A stretch of 5,631 bases of DNA, from the NCBI GenBank assembly GCA_003140915.1, contig PLLI01000071.1, positions 22,733-28,363 on the forward strand. Direction: 5' to 3'. Shown in pieces: positions 1-5,631 of this stretch; position 1 is the stretch's first letter, and every line of letters begins with the position of its first letter. The stretch comes from Candidatus Omnitrophota bacterium (lineage in GTDB: Bacteria > Omnitrophota > Gorgyraeia > 2-01-FULL-45-10). A program made the position numbers and the translations under genes. The notes beneath the pieces were generated by a model that did not search any database, was not told where the DNA came from, and worked only from the letters and a program-made list of their open reading frames with translations.

Positions 1-2
1 CA

Positions 3-221
3 CATCACATTCCTGCAGTAATCAAAAAATTTTACCAGGGTAAGCGAGGAAATTTTTCGCTCCGTCAGATGGCGGAACTTTTAGGGCGTTGCCGGAGCGA
101 CTGTTGTAAAATTGCGATACCTTATGGCGATTTAGCAGGACGCGAAAACTGGTCAACAGCTCTAAGCGCTGCCAGGTTGAGCGGCCATCGCAATTTTACC
201 ACAGCAAATTGGCATGCCTAA
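3..221 (+). CDS. Possible 3' end of an upstream reading frame (doubtful)
   Basis: A frame is open from the left window edge for 72 codons and stops with TAA at 219-221. The start would lie outside the window. The translation is mixed and basic, with stretches such as KKFYQGKRGNFSLRQMAELLG near the front and ARLSGHRNF near the end. I recognise no family. The middle could pass for a short helix-turn-helix-like stretch, but that is only an impression. Against it being a gene: the frame runs straight through both arms of a long inverted repeat, and the opposite strand is also open for a long way here, so a chance frame inside a repeat element is at least as likely. Its stop falls in the loop of the 204-232 hairpin. 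Confidence 0.22.
   Translation, partial: HHIPAVIKKFYQGKRGNFSLRQMAELLGRCRSDCCKIAIPYGDLAGRENWSTALSAARLSGHRNFTTANWHA
57..100. repeat. 8-bp inverted repeat inside the left arm
   Basis: Positions 57-64 (tcgctccg) and 93-100 (cggagcga) are perfect reverse complements around a 28-nt loop. This pairing lies within the left arm of the larger inverted repeat, so the arm can fold on itself as well as with its distant partner. The loop is large and the stem short, so alone it would be a weak structure. Confidence 0.5.
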
Positions 222-232
222 TGCCAATTTGC
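204..232. repeat. Perfect 12-bp hairpin with 5-nt loop
   Basis: Positions 204-215 (gcaaattggcat) and 221-232 (atgccaatttgc) are exact reverse complements separated by gccta. It sits inside the right arm of the large inverted repeat and accounts for most of that arm's extra length, as though a small palindrome had been inserted there. It has no T-run on either side, so it is a poor candidate for a classical intrinsic terminator, though it could still end or protect a transcript coming from upstream. Confidence 0.75.
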
Positions 233-239
233 GGCAAGC

Positions 240-268
240 GGAGGCAACGCCTAAAAGTAAATGCCTCC
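240..268. repeat. 7-bp hairpin, 15-nt loop
   Basis: Positions 240-246 (ggaggca) and 262-268 (tgcctcc) pair perfectly around a loop that contains the conserved core of the large repeat (ctaaaagt). It competes with the long-range pairing of that core with 77-93. No function can be assigned. Confidence 0.5.
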
Positions 269-302
269 ACGAAAAGAAAAATTTCTGAGCGGCAATTTAT
301 AA

Positions 303-331
303 TTGACATTGATAACGCTTTCTGTTAATAT
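303..331 (+). promoter_or_regulatory. Sigma70-type promoter for the mre operon
   Basis: A perfect -35 hexamer TTGACA lies at 303-308. After a 17-nt spacer comes TAATAT at 326-331, 4 of 6 to the -10 consensus, and it is preceded by TG at 323-324, the extended -10 position. Transcription would start near 337-338, giving a leader of about 24 nt before the mreB start. It is the only good promoter I see in the window, and no terminator interrupts the genes after it, so it could drive all five. The hexamers and spacing are seen directly; activity is inferred. Confidence 0.68.
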
Positions 332-351
332 CTCACAATAAGGAATTTTAC

Positions 352-356
352 AGGAG
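352..356 (+). promoter_or_regulatory. Ribosome binding site of mreB
   Basis: AGGAG ends 5 nt before the ATG at 362. It supports the long N-terminus of MreB over an internal start at Met25, which is the next in-frame ATG and lies directly against the first nucleotide-binding motif. Confidence 0.8.
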
Positions 357-361
357 AACTT

Positions 362-1435
362 ATGAATCTTAAGAGTATATGGCGGGCAGGAGCGAAATTA
401 TATAATGAGATATTAGGGTTATTCTCCAATGATATGGGGATAGACCTCGGCACAGCTACAACGCTTGTCTATCTGAAGAACCAGGGTATAGTCCTGTGCG
501 AGCCTTCCGTTGTCGCGGTCCAAGCCGGCACCTCCAACGTCATAGCGGTCGGTGAAGAGGCGAAGCGGATGTTGGGACGCACACCCGGCAACATCGTCGC
601 GATACGGCCGATGAGGCACGGCGTCATAACGGATTTCGAGATCTCCGAAGCGATGCTGCGCTACTTCATAAAGAAGGTCAACTCCGCGAAACCGCTCGTC
701 CGTCCTAGGATAGTGATAGCGATCCCCTCCGGCATTACCGAGGTTGAAAAACGCGCCGTGAAAGATTCCGCCCTGCATGCCGGCGCCCGCGAAGTCTTCA
801 TGATAGAAGAGCCGATGGCAGCGGCCATAGGCGTAGGCCTGCCGATACAGGAACCGTCCGGCAACATGATCATCGATATCGGCGGCGGTACCACAGAGAT
901 GGCGGTCATTTCATTGGCCGGCGTCGTCTTCTCCAAATCGGTAAGGGTCGGTGGAGACGAACTTGACGAAGCGATAATCAATTACATGAAGAAGAACTAT
1001 AACCTGATGATAGGCGAGAGGACCGCCGAAGAGATAAAGATAAAGATAGGCTCGGTCTATCCCCTGGAAGAAGAGCTAAAGATGGAGGTTAAGGGCCGCG
1101 ATCTTGTGGCGGGCCTGCCGAAAATGGTTACAGTGACGAGCGAAGAGATAAGAGAAGCGATGTCGGAACCGATAGCGCAGATACTCGAGGCCGTCAGGAT
1201 CACGCTTGAGAGGACGCCGCCCGAGCTTTCATCCGACCTCATAGAGAAAGGGATAGTCTTAGCAGGCGGCGGGTCGCTCCTTAGAGGTATCGACAAACTC
1301 ATCTCCGAAGAGACCGGACTTCCGGCGCATCTCTCGGAAGATCCGATGACCGCGGTCGCGTTGGGTACCGGAAAAGTATTGACTGAAATAAAGTATCTTA
1401 GGAAGGTTACCGTATCTCCACGCCTTGAAAGATAG
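362..1435 (+). CDS. mreB: Rod shape-determining actin homologue MreB
   Basis: MreB is a bacterial actin that forms membrane-bound filaments and orients the elongasome during side-wall peptidoglycan synthesis. The 357-residue protein carries the actin/Hsp70 nucleotide-binding set: phosphate-1 loop IDLGTATT at 27-34, a conserved [10 protein letters not shown] block at 148-157, phosphate-2 loop DIGGGTTEM at 172-180 and the adenosine motif [12 protein letters not shown] at 299-310. It is slightly longer than the usual 335-350 residues because of an N-terminal extension. Residues 2-21 form a strongly amphipathic helix, with L3, I6, W7, L13, Y14, I17, L18, L20 and F21 on one face and K4, R8, K12, N15 and E16 on the other, which suits membrane attachment. 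The phosphate-1 loop reads GTATT where GTANT is common. It is the first gene of the operon, and its 3' end overlaps mreC by 11 nt. Confidence 0.97.
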   Translation: MNLKSIWRAGAKLYNEILGLFSNDMGIDLGTATTLVYLKNQGIVLCEPSVVAVQAGTSNVIAVGEEAKRMLGRTPGNIVAIRPMRHGVITDFEISEAMLRYFIKKVNSAKPLVRPRIVIAIPSGITEVEKRAVKDSALHAGAREVFMIEEPMAAAIGVGLPIQEPSGNMIIDIGGGTTEMAVISLAGVVFSKSVRVGGDELDEAIINYMKKNYNLMIGERTAEEIKIKIGSVYPLEEELKMEVKGRDLVAGLPKMVTVTSEEIREAMSEPIAQILEAVRITLERTPPELSSDLIEKGIVLAGGGSLLRGIDKLISEETGLPAHLSEDPMTAVALGTGKVLTEIKYLRKVTVSPRLER

Positions 1436-2204
1436 AAAAAGCAAAATATTCAAAGTCCTCATCGTAATAATCTCTTTAGTCGCCCTCATCGCAACTTCTA
1501 AGACAATAACCAGCCCCGCAAGAGTCAAGATAGTGGACTTTTTAGCACCTTCCTTAAAAGCCCTGCATTCATTTCTGGATTCGGCCAAAAATATACTGCC
1601 GTTCGCGTCTTTGCGGGAAGAGAACCGGCTTTTGCGTGAAAGGATCAACCTTCTGAATCGGAAGGTTGAGGAGCTCAAGGTAGTGTCGAGCGACAACGAC
1701 CGGCTGAAAGAGCTTCTGAATTTTCGGAAGACAATGCCATTTACCACTATCCCGGCCCAGGTCATCGGCAGGGATCCTTCGAACTGGTCGAATTCTCTCA
1801 TAGTCGATAAAGGCCTGGACGGAGGCGTAAAACAGAATAAAGCCGTTCTCTCGACAAAGGGCCTTGTCGGCAGGGTCCTCGAGGTCGGCAGGTATTCGAG
1901 CAAGATATTACTCATAACGGACCCTAATTCTAAAGTGGGCGTGATGATCCAGCGCAACCGCCAGGGCGGCATATTGATCGGTTCTCCCGACGGGCGATGC
2001 AAGATGATCTACATAGCCCTGGATTCCGACGTCATGCCCGGGGACAAGGTCATCACCGCGGGTTTCGGCATGATCTTCCCGAAGGATATTATCGTCGGGG
2101 AAGTAGTGAAGGTCGATAAAGAACCGGGCCGGCTCTATAAAAGCGCTGTAGTAAAGACAGCGGAAGACCTTTCGAAGCTGGAAGAGATACTGTGTATAAA
2201 ATAG
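1425..2204 (+). CDS. mreC: Rod shape-determining protein MreC
   Basis: MreC is the bitopic periplasmic scaffold of the elongasome; it dimerises and is known to engage and activate PBP2. The 259-residue product has a short basic cytoplasmic tail, one membrane segment at about 8-24, a coiled coil at about 62-98 ([14 protein letters not shown] and following), and the two-part beta domain from about 105 to the end. Family signatures are [18 protein letters not shown] (113-130), the GLVGRV stretch (146-151), [13 protein letters not shown] (164-176) and the [11 protein letters not shown] block (205-215). The start is TTG at 1425. No ATG, GTG or other TTG exists upstream before the in-frame stop at 1389-1391, and a later start would cut into the membrane segment. 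No strong ribosome binding site sits at normal distance, so translation probably depends on coupling to mreB, which it overlaps by 11 nt. Confidence 0.95.
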   Translation: MKDRKSKIFKVLIVIISLVALIATSKTITSPARVKIVDFLAPSLKALHSFLDSAKNILPFASLREENRLLRERINLLNRKVEELKVVSSDNDRLKELLNFRKTMPFTTIPAQVIGRDPSNWSNSLIVDKGLDGGVKQNKAVLSTKGLVGRVLEVGRYSSKILLITDPNSKVGVMIQRNRQGGILIGSPDGRCKMIYIALDSDVMPGDKVITAGFGMIFPKDIIVGEVVKVDKEPGRLYKSAVVKTAEDLSKLEEILCIK

Positions 2205-2704
2205 CCAGATTCCAGATATATCTTATATTGATCTCAGCGCTCTTTCTGCAGGGCTCTATCTTAAATTACGTGAAGGTATTCGGCGCGAAACCCGACCTTC
2301 TTCTTATTGCGGTCACTTTCTTCGGGCTCTTTTTAGGCCCGGCGGCAGGGCTCGAGTCCGGATTTGTCGCAGGCCTTCTGAAGGACGTCTTCGCCCTCGA
2401 TTTTTTGTGGATAAATGCCGTCATACTGGGTCTTACCGGTTTCATCGTCGGCACCATCAACACACAATTCTTTAAAGAATCGAAGAGGGCCTTTTTTTTA
2501 TTCGTATTCTTCTTCACGGTATTTTCGATGTCGCTCCATTACGTTATCGTCGCACTGCTTCCAAGCTCGGTGGCGCTCGGTTTTTTGGAATTTTTCATGA
2601 ATTCGATAATTCCCATTGCAATATACACCGGCCTGGTATCTATCCCGATCTGCGTGAAACTCTTATCTGTCTATAATCTAAAAGAGGCGGAAGATTATCT
2701 GTGA
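2192..2704 (+). CDS. mreD: Rod shape-determining membrane protein MreD
   Basis: MreD is the polytopic inner-membrane partner of MreC in the elongasome, thought to tune MreC-PBP2 interaction. The 170-residue, very hydrophobic product has about six membrane segments, roughly 8-27, 33-50, 51-66, 70-90, 100-122 and 130-158. The family pattern is visible: PDLLLI (34-39) opening the second segment and GFVAGLLKDVF (57-67), matching the conserved G-x-x-x-G-L-x-x-D stretch. Length is usual for the family. The start is GTG at 2192, with GGAAGAG at 2180-2186 five nt upstream. It overlaps mreC by 13 nt and its stop overlaps the mrdA start. The assignment rests on motif, topology and position, since MreD sequences diverge quickly. 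Confidence 0.93.
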   Translation: MYKIARFQIYLILISALFLQGSILNYVKVFGAKPDLLLIAVTFFGLFLGPAAGLESGFVAGLLKDVFALDFLWINAVILGLTGFIVGTINTQFFKESKRAFFLFVFFFTVFSMSLHYVIVALLPSSVALGFLEFFMNSIIPIAIYTGLVSIPICVKLLSVYNLKEAEDYL

Positions 2705-4425
2705 GAGACAGGATTCCCATTGTGTTCATAGCCTCGCTTTTTATTCTGCTGGGAATAGCCCTTTTTTATAATCAAGTGATCCGTTTCGGATACTATTCGA
2801 GGCTTTCCAAGAACAATTCGATAAGGATAATACCGATAGACGGGCCGCGCGGGAACATCTTCGACCGAAACGGCGTCCTCCTGGTTTCGAACAGGCTTTC
2901 CTTCGATATCGCGGTCGTTTACCAGGAAGTGAAAGATAAGCAAAAATTCATACGTGTCTTGAGCGATACGCTGAATATCCCGGCAAGGAATATAGTGCGG
3001 ATATTGGACAAGGCCCGCTCGAGGCCATATGCCCCCGTCACGATATTGGAAGATATAGATAAGGATAAGGCCATTATGCTCGAAGAGGACAGTTTCGACA
3101 TGGACGGCCTCACGATCGAGACACGTTCGAGACGCAACTATCTTTACAATAATATCGGCAGCCATGTATTCGGCTACCTGAGCGAGATCGGTGAAGATGA
3201 GCTCGATGACCTGAAGGATTACGGCTACAGGCCAAGAGACCTTGTCGGAAGGTCCGGACTGGAAAAGCAATATGAGACTTATTTTAAAGGTACCGACGGA
3301 GGGACTCAGATAGAGGTAGACAGCCGTGGACGGGAAACGAGGGTGTTGGGTGTGAAAGAACCTTTAAACGGCAAAGACCTGTATCTGACTATCGACATGG
3401 CCCTGCAGACGGTGTGTGACAAATTGCTCGGTGAACATAAAGGGGCCGTTTGCGTGATGGATCCTGTCTCCGGCGAAGTGCTGGCGCTCGCGAGCCATCC
3501 CGCTTTTGACCCCAACGTCTTTGTCAGACCGAAATCTTCTGACGAGAGAGTCGCGCTTCTAAGGGATAGGATAGGCCGGCCGCTCTCGAACAGGGCGATA
3601 TCCGGCTTATACGCGCCGGGCTCGGTATTTAAAATCGTAACGGCTTCAGCTGCGCTGGAAACAAAGAAGATAACGCCCGCGACGCGTTTCTTTTGCCCGG
3701 GAAATTACCGGCTCGGCAATGCTAAATTCGATTGCTGGAAGAGCGAAGGGCATGGCTCGCAGAATCTCGTAGAGGGCCTGACGAATTCATGCGACGTATT
3801 CTTTTACAATACCGGAAGAGCCGCGGGCGCCGACGCCATAGAAGCTTACGCAAAACTTTTCGGCCTGGGCCAGCCGACGGGGATAGATTTACCGGACGAG
3901 GTTAGTGGGATGGTGCCGGGCAGGGCATGGAAAAAGTATTTTAAGCATAGCCCATGGTATGAAGGCGATACTGTCAACTATTCCATCGGACAAGGGTACC
4001 TTCTGGTCACGCCGCTCCAGATAATGGATATGATGGGCGTGATAGCAGATAATGGTTCGCTCGTCAGGCCATATCTTGTGAAGAGGGTAGGCGGCGTTTC
4101 CATGCAGGCCGGCAAACCGAGACATCTCGGGCTCGATCCGAATACCGTAAAGGTGATCCGCGAAGGCCTTTATGAGGTCGTGAATAACGAGAACGGAACC
4201 GGCAAGAGGGCAAAAGTCGACGGTGTTATCGTAGCCGGCAAGACGGGAACGGCGGAAACTCCCAACGGCCGCACGCACGCATGGTTTGCGGGATTTGCGC
4301 CCTGCGACGGCGGCCCCAGGGTATGCGTCGTGGTATTTCTGGAGCATGGCGGCAAGGGAGGATTGGAGCCGGCCGAGATAGCGCGCGGGATATTCGAAGA
4401 AGCGAGAAAGAAAGGTTACCTCTAA
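2701..4425 (+). CDS. mrdA: Penicillin-binding protein 2 (elongasome transpeptidase)
   Basis: PBP2 is the class B transpeptidase that cross-links side-wall peptidoglycan made by RodA, acting in the periplasm while anchored in the inner membrane. The 574-residue protein has a four-residue cytoplasmic tail, one membrane anchor at about 5-23, the pedestal domain with RGNIFDRNG at 50-58 and GRSGLEKQYE at 183-192, then the transpeptidase domain from about 225. Catalytic motifs are all present: SVFK at 308-311 with nucleophile S308, SCD at 363-365 (the PBP2 form of SxN) and KTGT at 514-517. C332, C345, H351 and C364 surround the active site and resemble a metal-binding set. It is somewhat shorter than the roughly 630 residues of the E. 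coli protein. The start is GTG at 2701, overlapping the mreD stop by 4 nt (GTGA), with GAGGCGGAAG at 2684-2693 upstream. Confidence 0.96.
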   Translation: MRDRIPIVFIASLFILLGIALFYNQVIRFGYYSRLSKNNSIRIIPIDGPRGNIFDRNGVLLVSNRLSFDIAVVYQEVKDKQKFIRVLSDTLNIPARNIVRILDKARSRPYAPVTILEDIDKDKAIMLEEDSFDMDGLTIETRSRRNYLYNNIGSHVFGYLSEIGEDELDDLKDYGYRPRDLVGRSGLEKQYETYFKGTDGGTQIEVDSRGRETRVLGVKEPLNGKDLYLTIDMALQTVCDKLLGEHKGAVCVMDPVSGEVLALASHPAFDPNVFVRPKSSDERVALLRDRIGRPLSNRAISGLYAPGSVFKIVTASAALETKKITPATRFFCPGNYRLGNAKFDCWKSEGHGSQNLVEGLTNSCDVFFYNTGRAAGADAIEAYAKLFGLGQPTGIDLPDEVSGMVPGRAWKKYFKHSPWYEGDTVNYSIGQGYLLVTPLQIMDMMGVIADNGSLVRPYLVKRVGGVSMQAGKPRHLGLDPNTVKVIREGLYEVVNNENGTGKRAKVDGVIVAGKTGTAETPNGRTHAWFAGFAPCDGGPRVCVVVFLEHGGKGGLEPAEIARGIFEEARKKGYL

Positions 4426-4429
4426 GGAT

Positions 4430-4464
4430 GACCTACGAAGTCGCCGAAGGCGACTTCGTAGGTC
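4430..4464 (+). repeat. Perfect 16-bp hairpin between mrdA and rodA
   Basis: Positions 4430-4445 (gacctacgaagtcgcc) and 4449-4464 (ggcgacttcgtaggtc) are exact reverse complements around a GAA loop; a U-G pair (4429/4465) could extend the stem in RNA. It starts 5 nt after the mrdA stop and ends 8 nt before the rodA ribosome binding site. No T-run follows, so it is not a normal intrinsic terminator. Plausible roles are stabilising the 3' end of the upstream message, partial attenuation, or modulating rodA translation. It may equally be a copy of a dispersed palindromic repeat. The stem is seen directly; the role is inferred. Confidence 0.9.
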
Positions 4465-4472
4465 GGCAGGTC

Positions 4473-4477
4473 GGAGG
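4473..4477 (+). promoter_or_regulatory. Ribosome binding site of rodA, unusually spaced
   Basis: GGAGG is the only strong Shine-Dalgarno match between the hairpin and the ATG at 4491, but 13 nt separate them, longer than the usual 5-9. It still favours 4491 over the in-frame ATG at 4428, which lies before the hairpin with no properly spaced site. Initiation may be weaker than for mreB. Confidence 0.6.
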
Positions 4478-4490
4478 TTACAAATCTCAT

Positions 4491-5579
4491 ATGAAAAAGT
4501 ATAAAGATTTTGATAAGTTACTGCTTTTGATGATGTTCCTGATATTTGCGATAGGGGTGGCGTCCATCTACAGCGCCGCAAAATCTAGGAATATGCCTGT
4601 CGCCGAAAGTTTCTTTTTCAAACAATTGAGCTGGATGGGGATCGGTATCGTAGTGCTGATCCTGACCATATCGATATCTTATCAGCGGTTCATTGATATT
4701 GCCTATGTGATATACGGCCTGAACGTGATCCTGCTCGCCCTGGTGCTCGTCCTCGGGCATATCAGGCTGGGTGCGCAGAGGTGGTTCTCGATAGGCGGCT
4801 TCGCGTTCCAGCCGTCCGAGTTCATAAAACTGAGCCTCATACTCGCGCTTTCTAGCTACGCGACCGCAAAAAAATATTCCATGCGTGAACTTAAGAACCT
4901 GATAGTTCCGATTCTCTTATTGGCGATACCTTTCGTACTCGTATTGCTGCAGCCCGACCTGGGGACAGCGCTTCTTCTGGTGCCGATATTTTTCGCCGTA
5001 ATGGTTGTCTCCGGCGCCCGGCTCAGATATTTAGGCGTCATGATACTCATGGGCTTTGCCGGGCTCCCGGTATTCTGGCATTTTCTGCGCGATTATCAAC
5101 GCCAGCGGTTACTGGTCTTTGTGAACCCGAACATAGATCCGCTTGGCGCCGGCTATACGATAATCCAGTCGAAGATCGCGGTTGGGTCTGGAGGGTTATT
5201 CGGCAAAGGATGGCTGAACGGCACGCAGAACCAGTTAAATTTCCTTCCCGAGCGGCATACCGATTTCATCTTTTCAGTAATAGGAGAAGAGTGGGGTTTC
5301 CTGGGAGCCGCTGCGCTTCTCCTCATCTATTTTTTCATAGTCAAGAGGGCATTCAATATAGCCGTGTTGACAAGCGACGTTTACGGCAAGACCATAGCTT
5401 CGGGCATAGGCGTAATGATCGGCCTGCAGGTGGTAATAAATGTTGCGATGACGATAGGGCTCATGCCGGTGGTGGGCATCCCGCTTCCGCTCGTGAGCTA
5501 CGGCGGCTCGTCCCTCATCGCGACAGTATTCGCGATCGGGCTCCTGATCAACGTCGGCATCCGCCGCTCGACGTTCTAA
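4491..5579 (+). CDS. rodA: SEDS peptidoglycan glycosyltransferase RodA
   Basis: RodA polymerises lipid II into glycan strands in the elongasome and works as a pair with PBP2. The 362-residue product has about ten membrane segments and the SEDS signatures: GAQRWFSIGGFAFQPSEFIKL (94-114), QPDLGTA (154-160), QSKIAVGSGGLFGKGW (226-241), ERHTDFIFSVIGEEWG (254-269) and VGIPLPLVSYGGSS (328-341). D258 in the ERHTDF motif matches the aspartate known to be essential in characterised RodA proteins. Length fits the family. The frame is open further upstream to 4281, but that part lies inside mrdA and the hairpin and encodes no RodA-like sequence; MKKYKDFDK at 4491 is a typical short cytoplasmic tail before the first membrane segment. 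It is the last recognisable gene, and the only one after mreB that uses ATG and does not overlap its neighbour. Confidence 0.96.
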   Translation: MKKYKDFDKLLLLMMFLIFAIGVASIYSAAKSRNMPVAESFFFKQLSWMGIGIVVLILTISISYQRFIDIAYVIYGLNVILLALVLVLGHIRLGAQRWFSIGGFAFQPSEFIKLSLILALSSYATAKKYSMRELKNLIVPILLLAIPFVLVLLQPDLGTALLLVPIFFAVMVVSGARLRYLGVMILMGFAGLPVFWHFLRDYQRQRLLVFVNPNIDPLGAGYTIIQSKIAVGSGGLFGKGWLNGTQNQLNFLPERHTDFIFSVIGEEWGFLGAAALLLIYFFIVKRAFNIAVLTSDVYGKTIASGIGVMIGLQVVINVAMTIGLMPVVGIPLPLVSYGGSSLIATVFAIGLLINVGIRRSTF

Positions 5580-5631
5580 AGAAATTTTTCGTTGCAGAAG
5601 AATGTGCCGTGGCTCGTGGTTCGCAGGGACG
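5580..5631. other. Region after rodA with repeat-like sequence
   Basis: The 52 nt after the rodA stop hold no recognisable gene and no terminator hairpin. They open with gaaatttttc (5581-5590), identical to 49-58 and to the reverse complement of 276-285. Further on, 5608-5628 reads as three degenerate heptads: cgtggct, cgtggtt, cgcaggg. An ATG at 5602 and a GTG at 5604 stay open to the window edge but lack a convincing ribosome binding site, so a following gene can be neither shown nor excluded. Confidence 0.4.

Larger units (their letters stand above)
49..285. repeat. Long imperfect inverted repeat, arms 49-118 and 187-285
   Basis: Three blocks of the left arm recur in order, reverse-complemented, in the right arm. 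Block 49-58 (gaaatttttc) pairs with 276-285, 10 of 10. Block 77-93 (acttttagggcgttgcc) pairs with 243-258 with one base bulged. Block 101-118 pairs with 187-204, 17 of 18. The sequences between the blocks have diverged, and the right arm is about 30 nt longer because it holds an extra small palindrome (204-232). The unpaired centre is 119-186. This looks like two copies of one repeat unit facing each other, or the two ends of a small non-autonomous element. It lies just upstream of the mreB promoter, so it is probably not in the mreB transcript. No transposase is visible. Confidence 0.75.

Noticed and set aside
204..232. Intrinsic terminator for an upstream gene
   Set aside because: The stem is perfect but AT-rich in its lower half and there is no T-run on either strand next to it.
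1..300. CRISPR array, tRNA or riboswitch in the upstream region
   Set aside because: The repeats are inverted and few rather than regularly spaced direct copies; no cloverleaf with TTCRA-type loop or known aptamer core could be seen, and the structures lie upstream of the promoter.
1259..2002. 247-codon open frame on the minus strand across mreB and mreC
   Set aside because: It lies fully opposite two well-identified genes, has no recognisable motif, and its composition is that of a codon-bias shadow.
2695..3270. 191-codon open frame on the minus strand opposite mrdA
   Set aside because: Antisense shadow of the conserved N-terminal part of PBP2, with no plausible upstream signals or motifs.
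4430..4464. Intrinsic terminator between mrdA and rodA
   Set aside because: A strong stem but followed by ggcagg rather than Ts, and rodA continues immediately in the same functional operon.
4281..4490. 70-codon upstream extension of the rodA frame
   Set aside because: It overlaps the conserved end of mrdA in another frame and the hairpin, and encodes a basic, non-membrane sequence unlike RodA; the ATG at 4491 gives the normal N-terminus and length.
3889..4581. 230-codon open frame on the minus strand across mrdA and rodA
   Set aside because: It runs antisense through the PBP2 transpeptidase domain and the intergenic hairpin and has no protein-family signal.

Overview
The window holds one conserved bacterial operon for rod-shape (lateral wall) synthesis, all on the plus strand: mreB (362-1435), mreC (1425-2204), mreD (2192-2704), the class B penicillin-binding protein PBP2/mrdA (2701-4425) and the SEDS glycosyltransferase rodA (4491-5579). 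Each is identified from clear family motifs and near-usual length, and none looks broken. The organism is a peptidoglycan-bearing, probably rod-shaped bacterium with Shine-Dalgarno initiation, moderate GC, and frequent ATA (Ile) and AGG (Arg) codons. That codon habit and the gene order would suit an uncultured PVC-type lineage such as Omnitrophota, but this is a low-confidence impression; no marker in the window fixes the taxon.

Layout: positions 1-300 have no convincing complete gene. They carry a dense set of nested inverted repeats (arms 49-118 and 187-285) and a frame open from the left edge to a stop at 219-221. A sigma70-type promoter with an extended -10 (303-331) and a good ribosome binding site follow, then the operon. 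mreB/mreC, mreC/mreD and mreD/mrdA overlap by 11, 13 and 4 nt, and the three downstream genes use TTG, GTG and GTG starts, which suggests translational coupling. The only real gap in the operon is 65 nt between mrdA and rodA. It is largely filled by a perfect 16-bp hairpin. The last 52 nt after rodA contain no recognisable gene and begin with the same 10-mer that ends the upstream inverted repeat.

How the genes work together: MreB filaments under the inner membrane guide the elongasome. MreC and MreD link them to the periplasmic and membrane enzymes. RodA polymerises glycan strands from lipid II and PBP2 cross-links them. The protein-coding content is ordinary and well known; I do not see a new biological system. 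What deserves a second look is the non-coding structure: the composite inverted repeat upstream, the hairpin before rodA, and the shared motifs at both ends of the window, which together look like a dispersed repeat family. The long amphipathic N-terminus of MreB is also notable.
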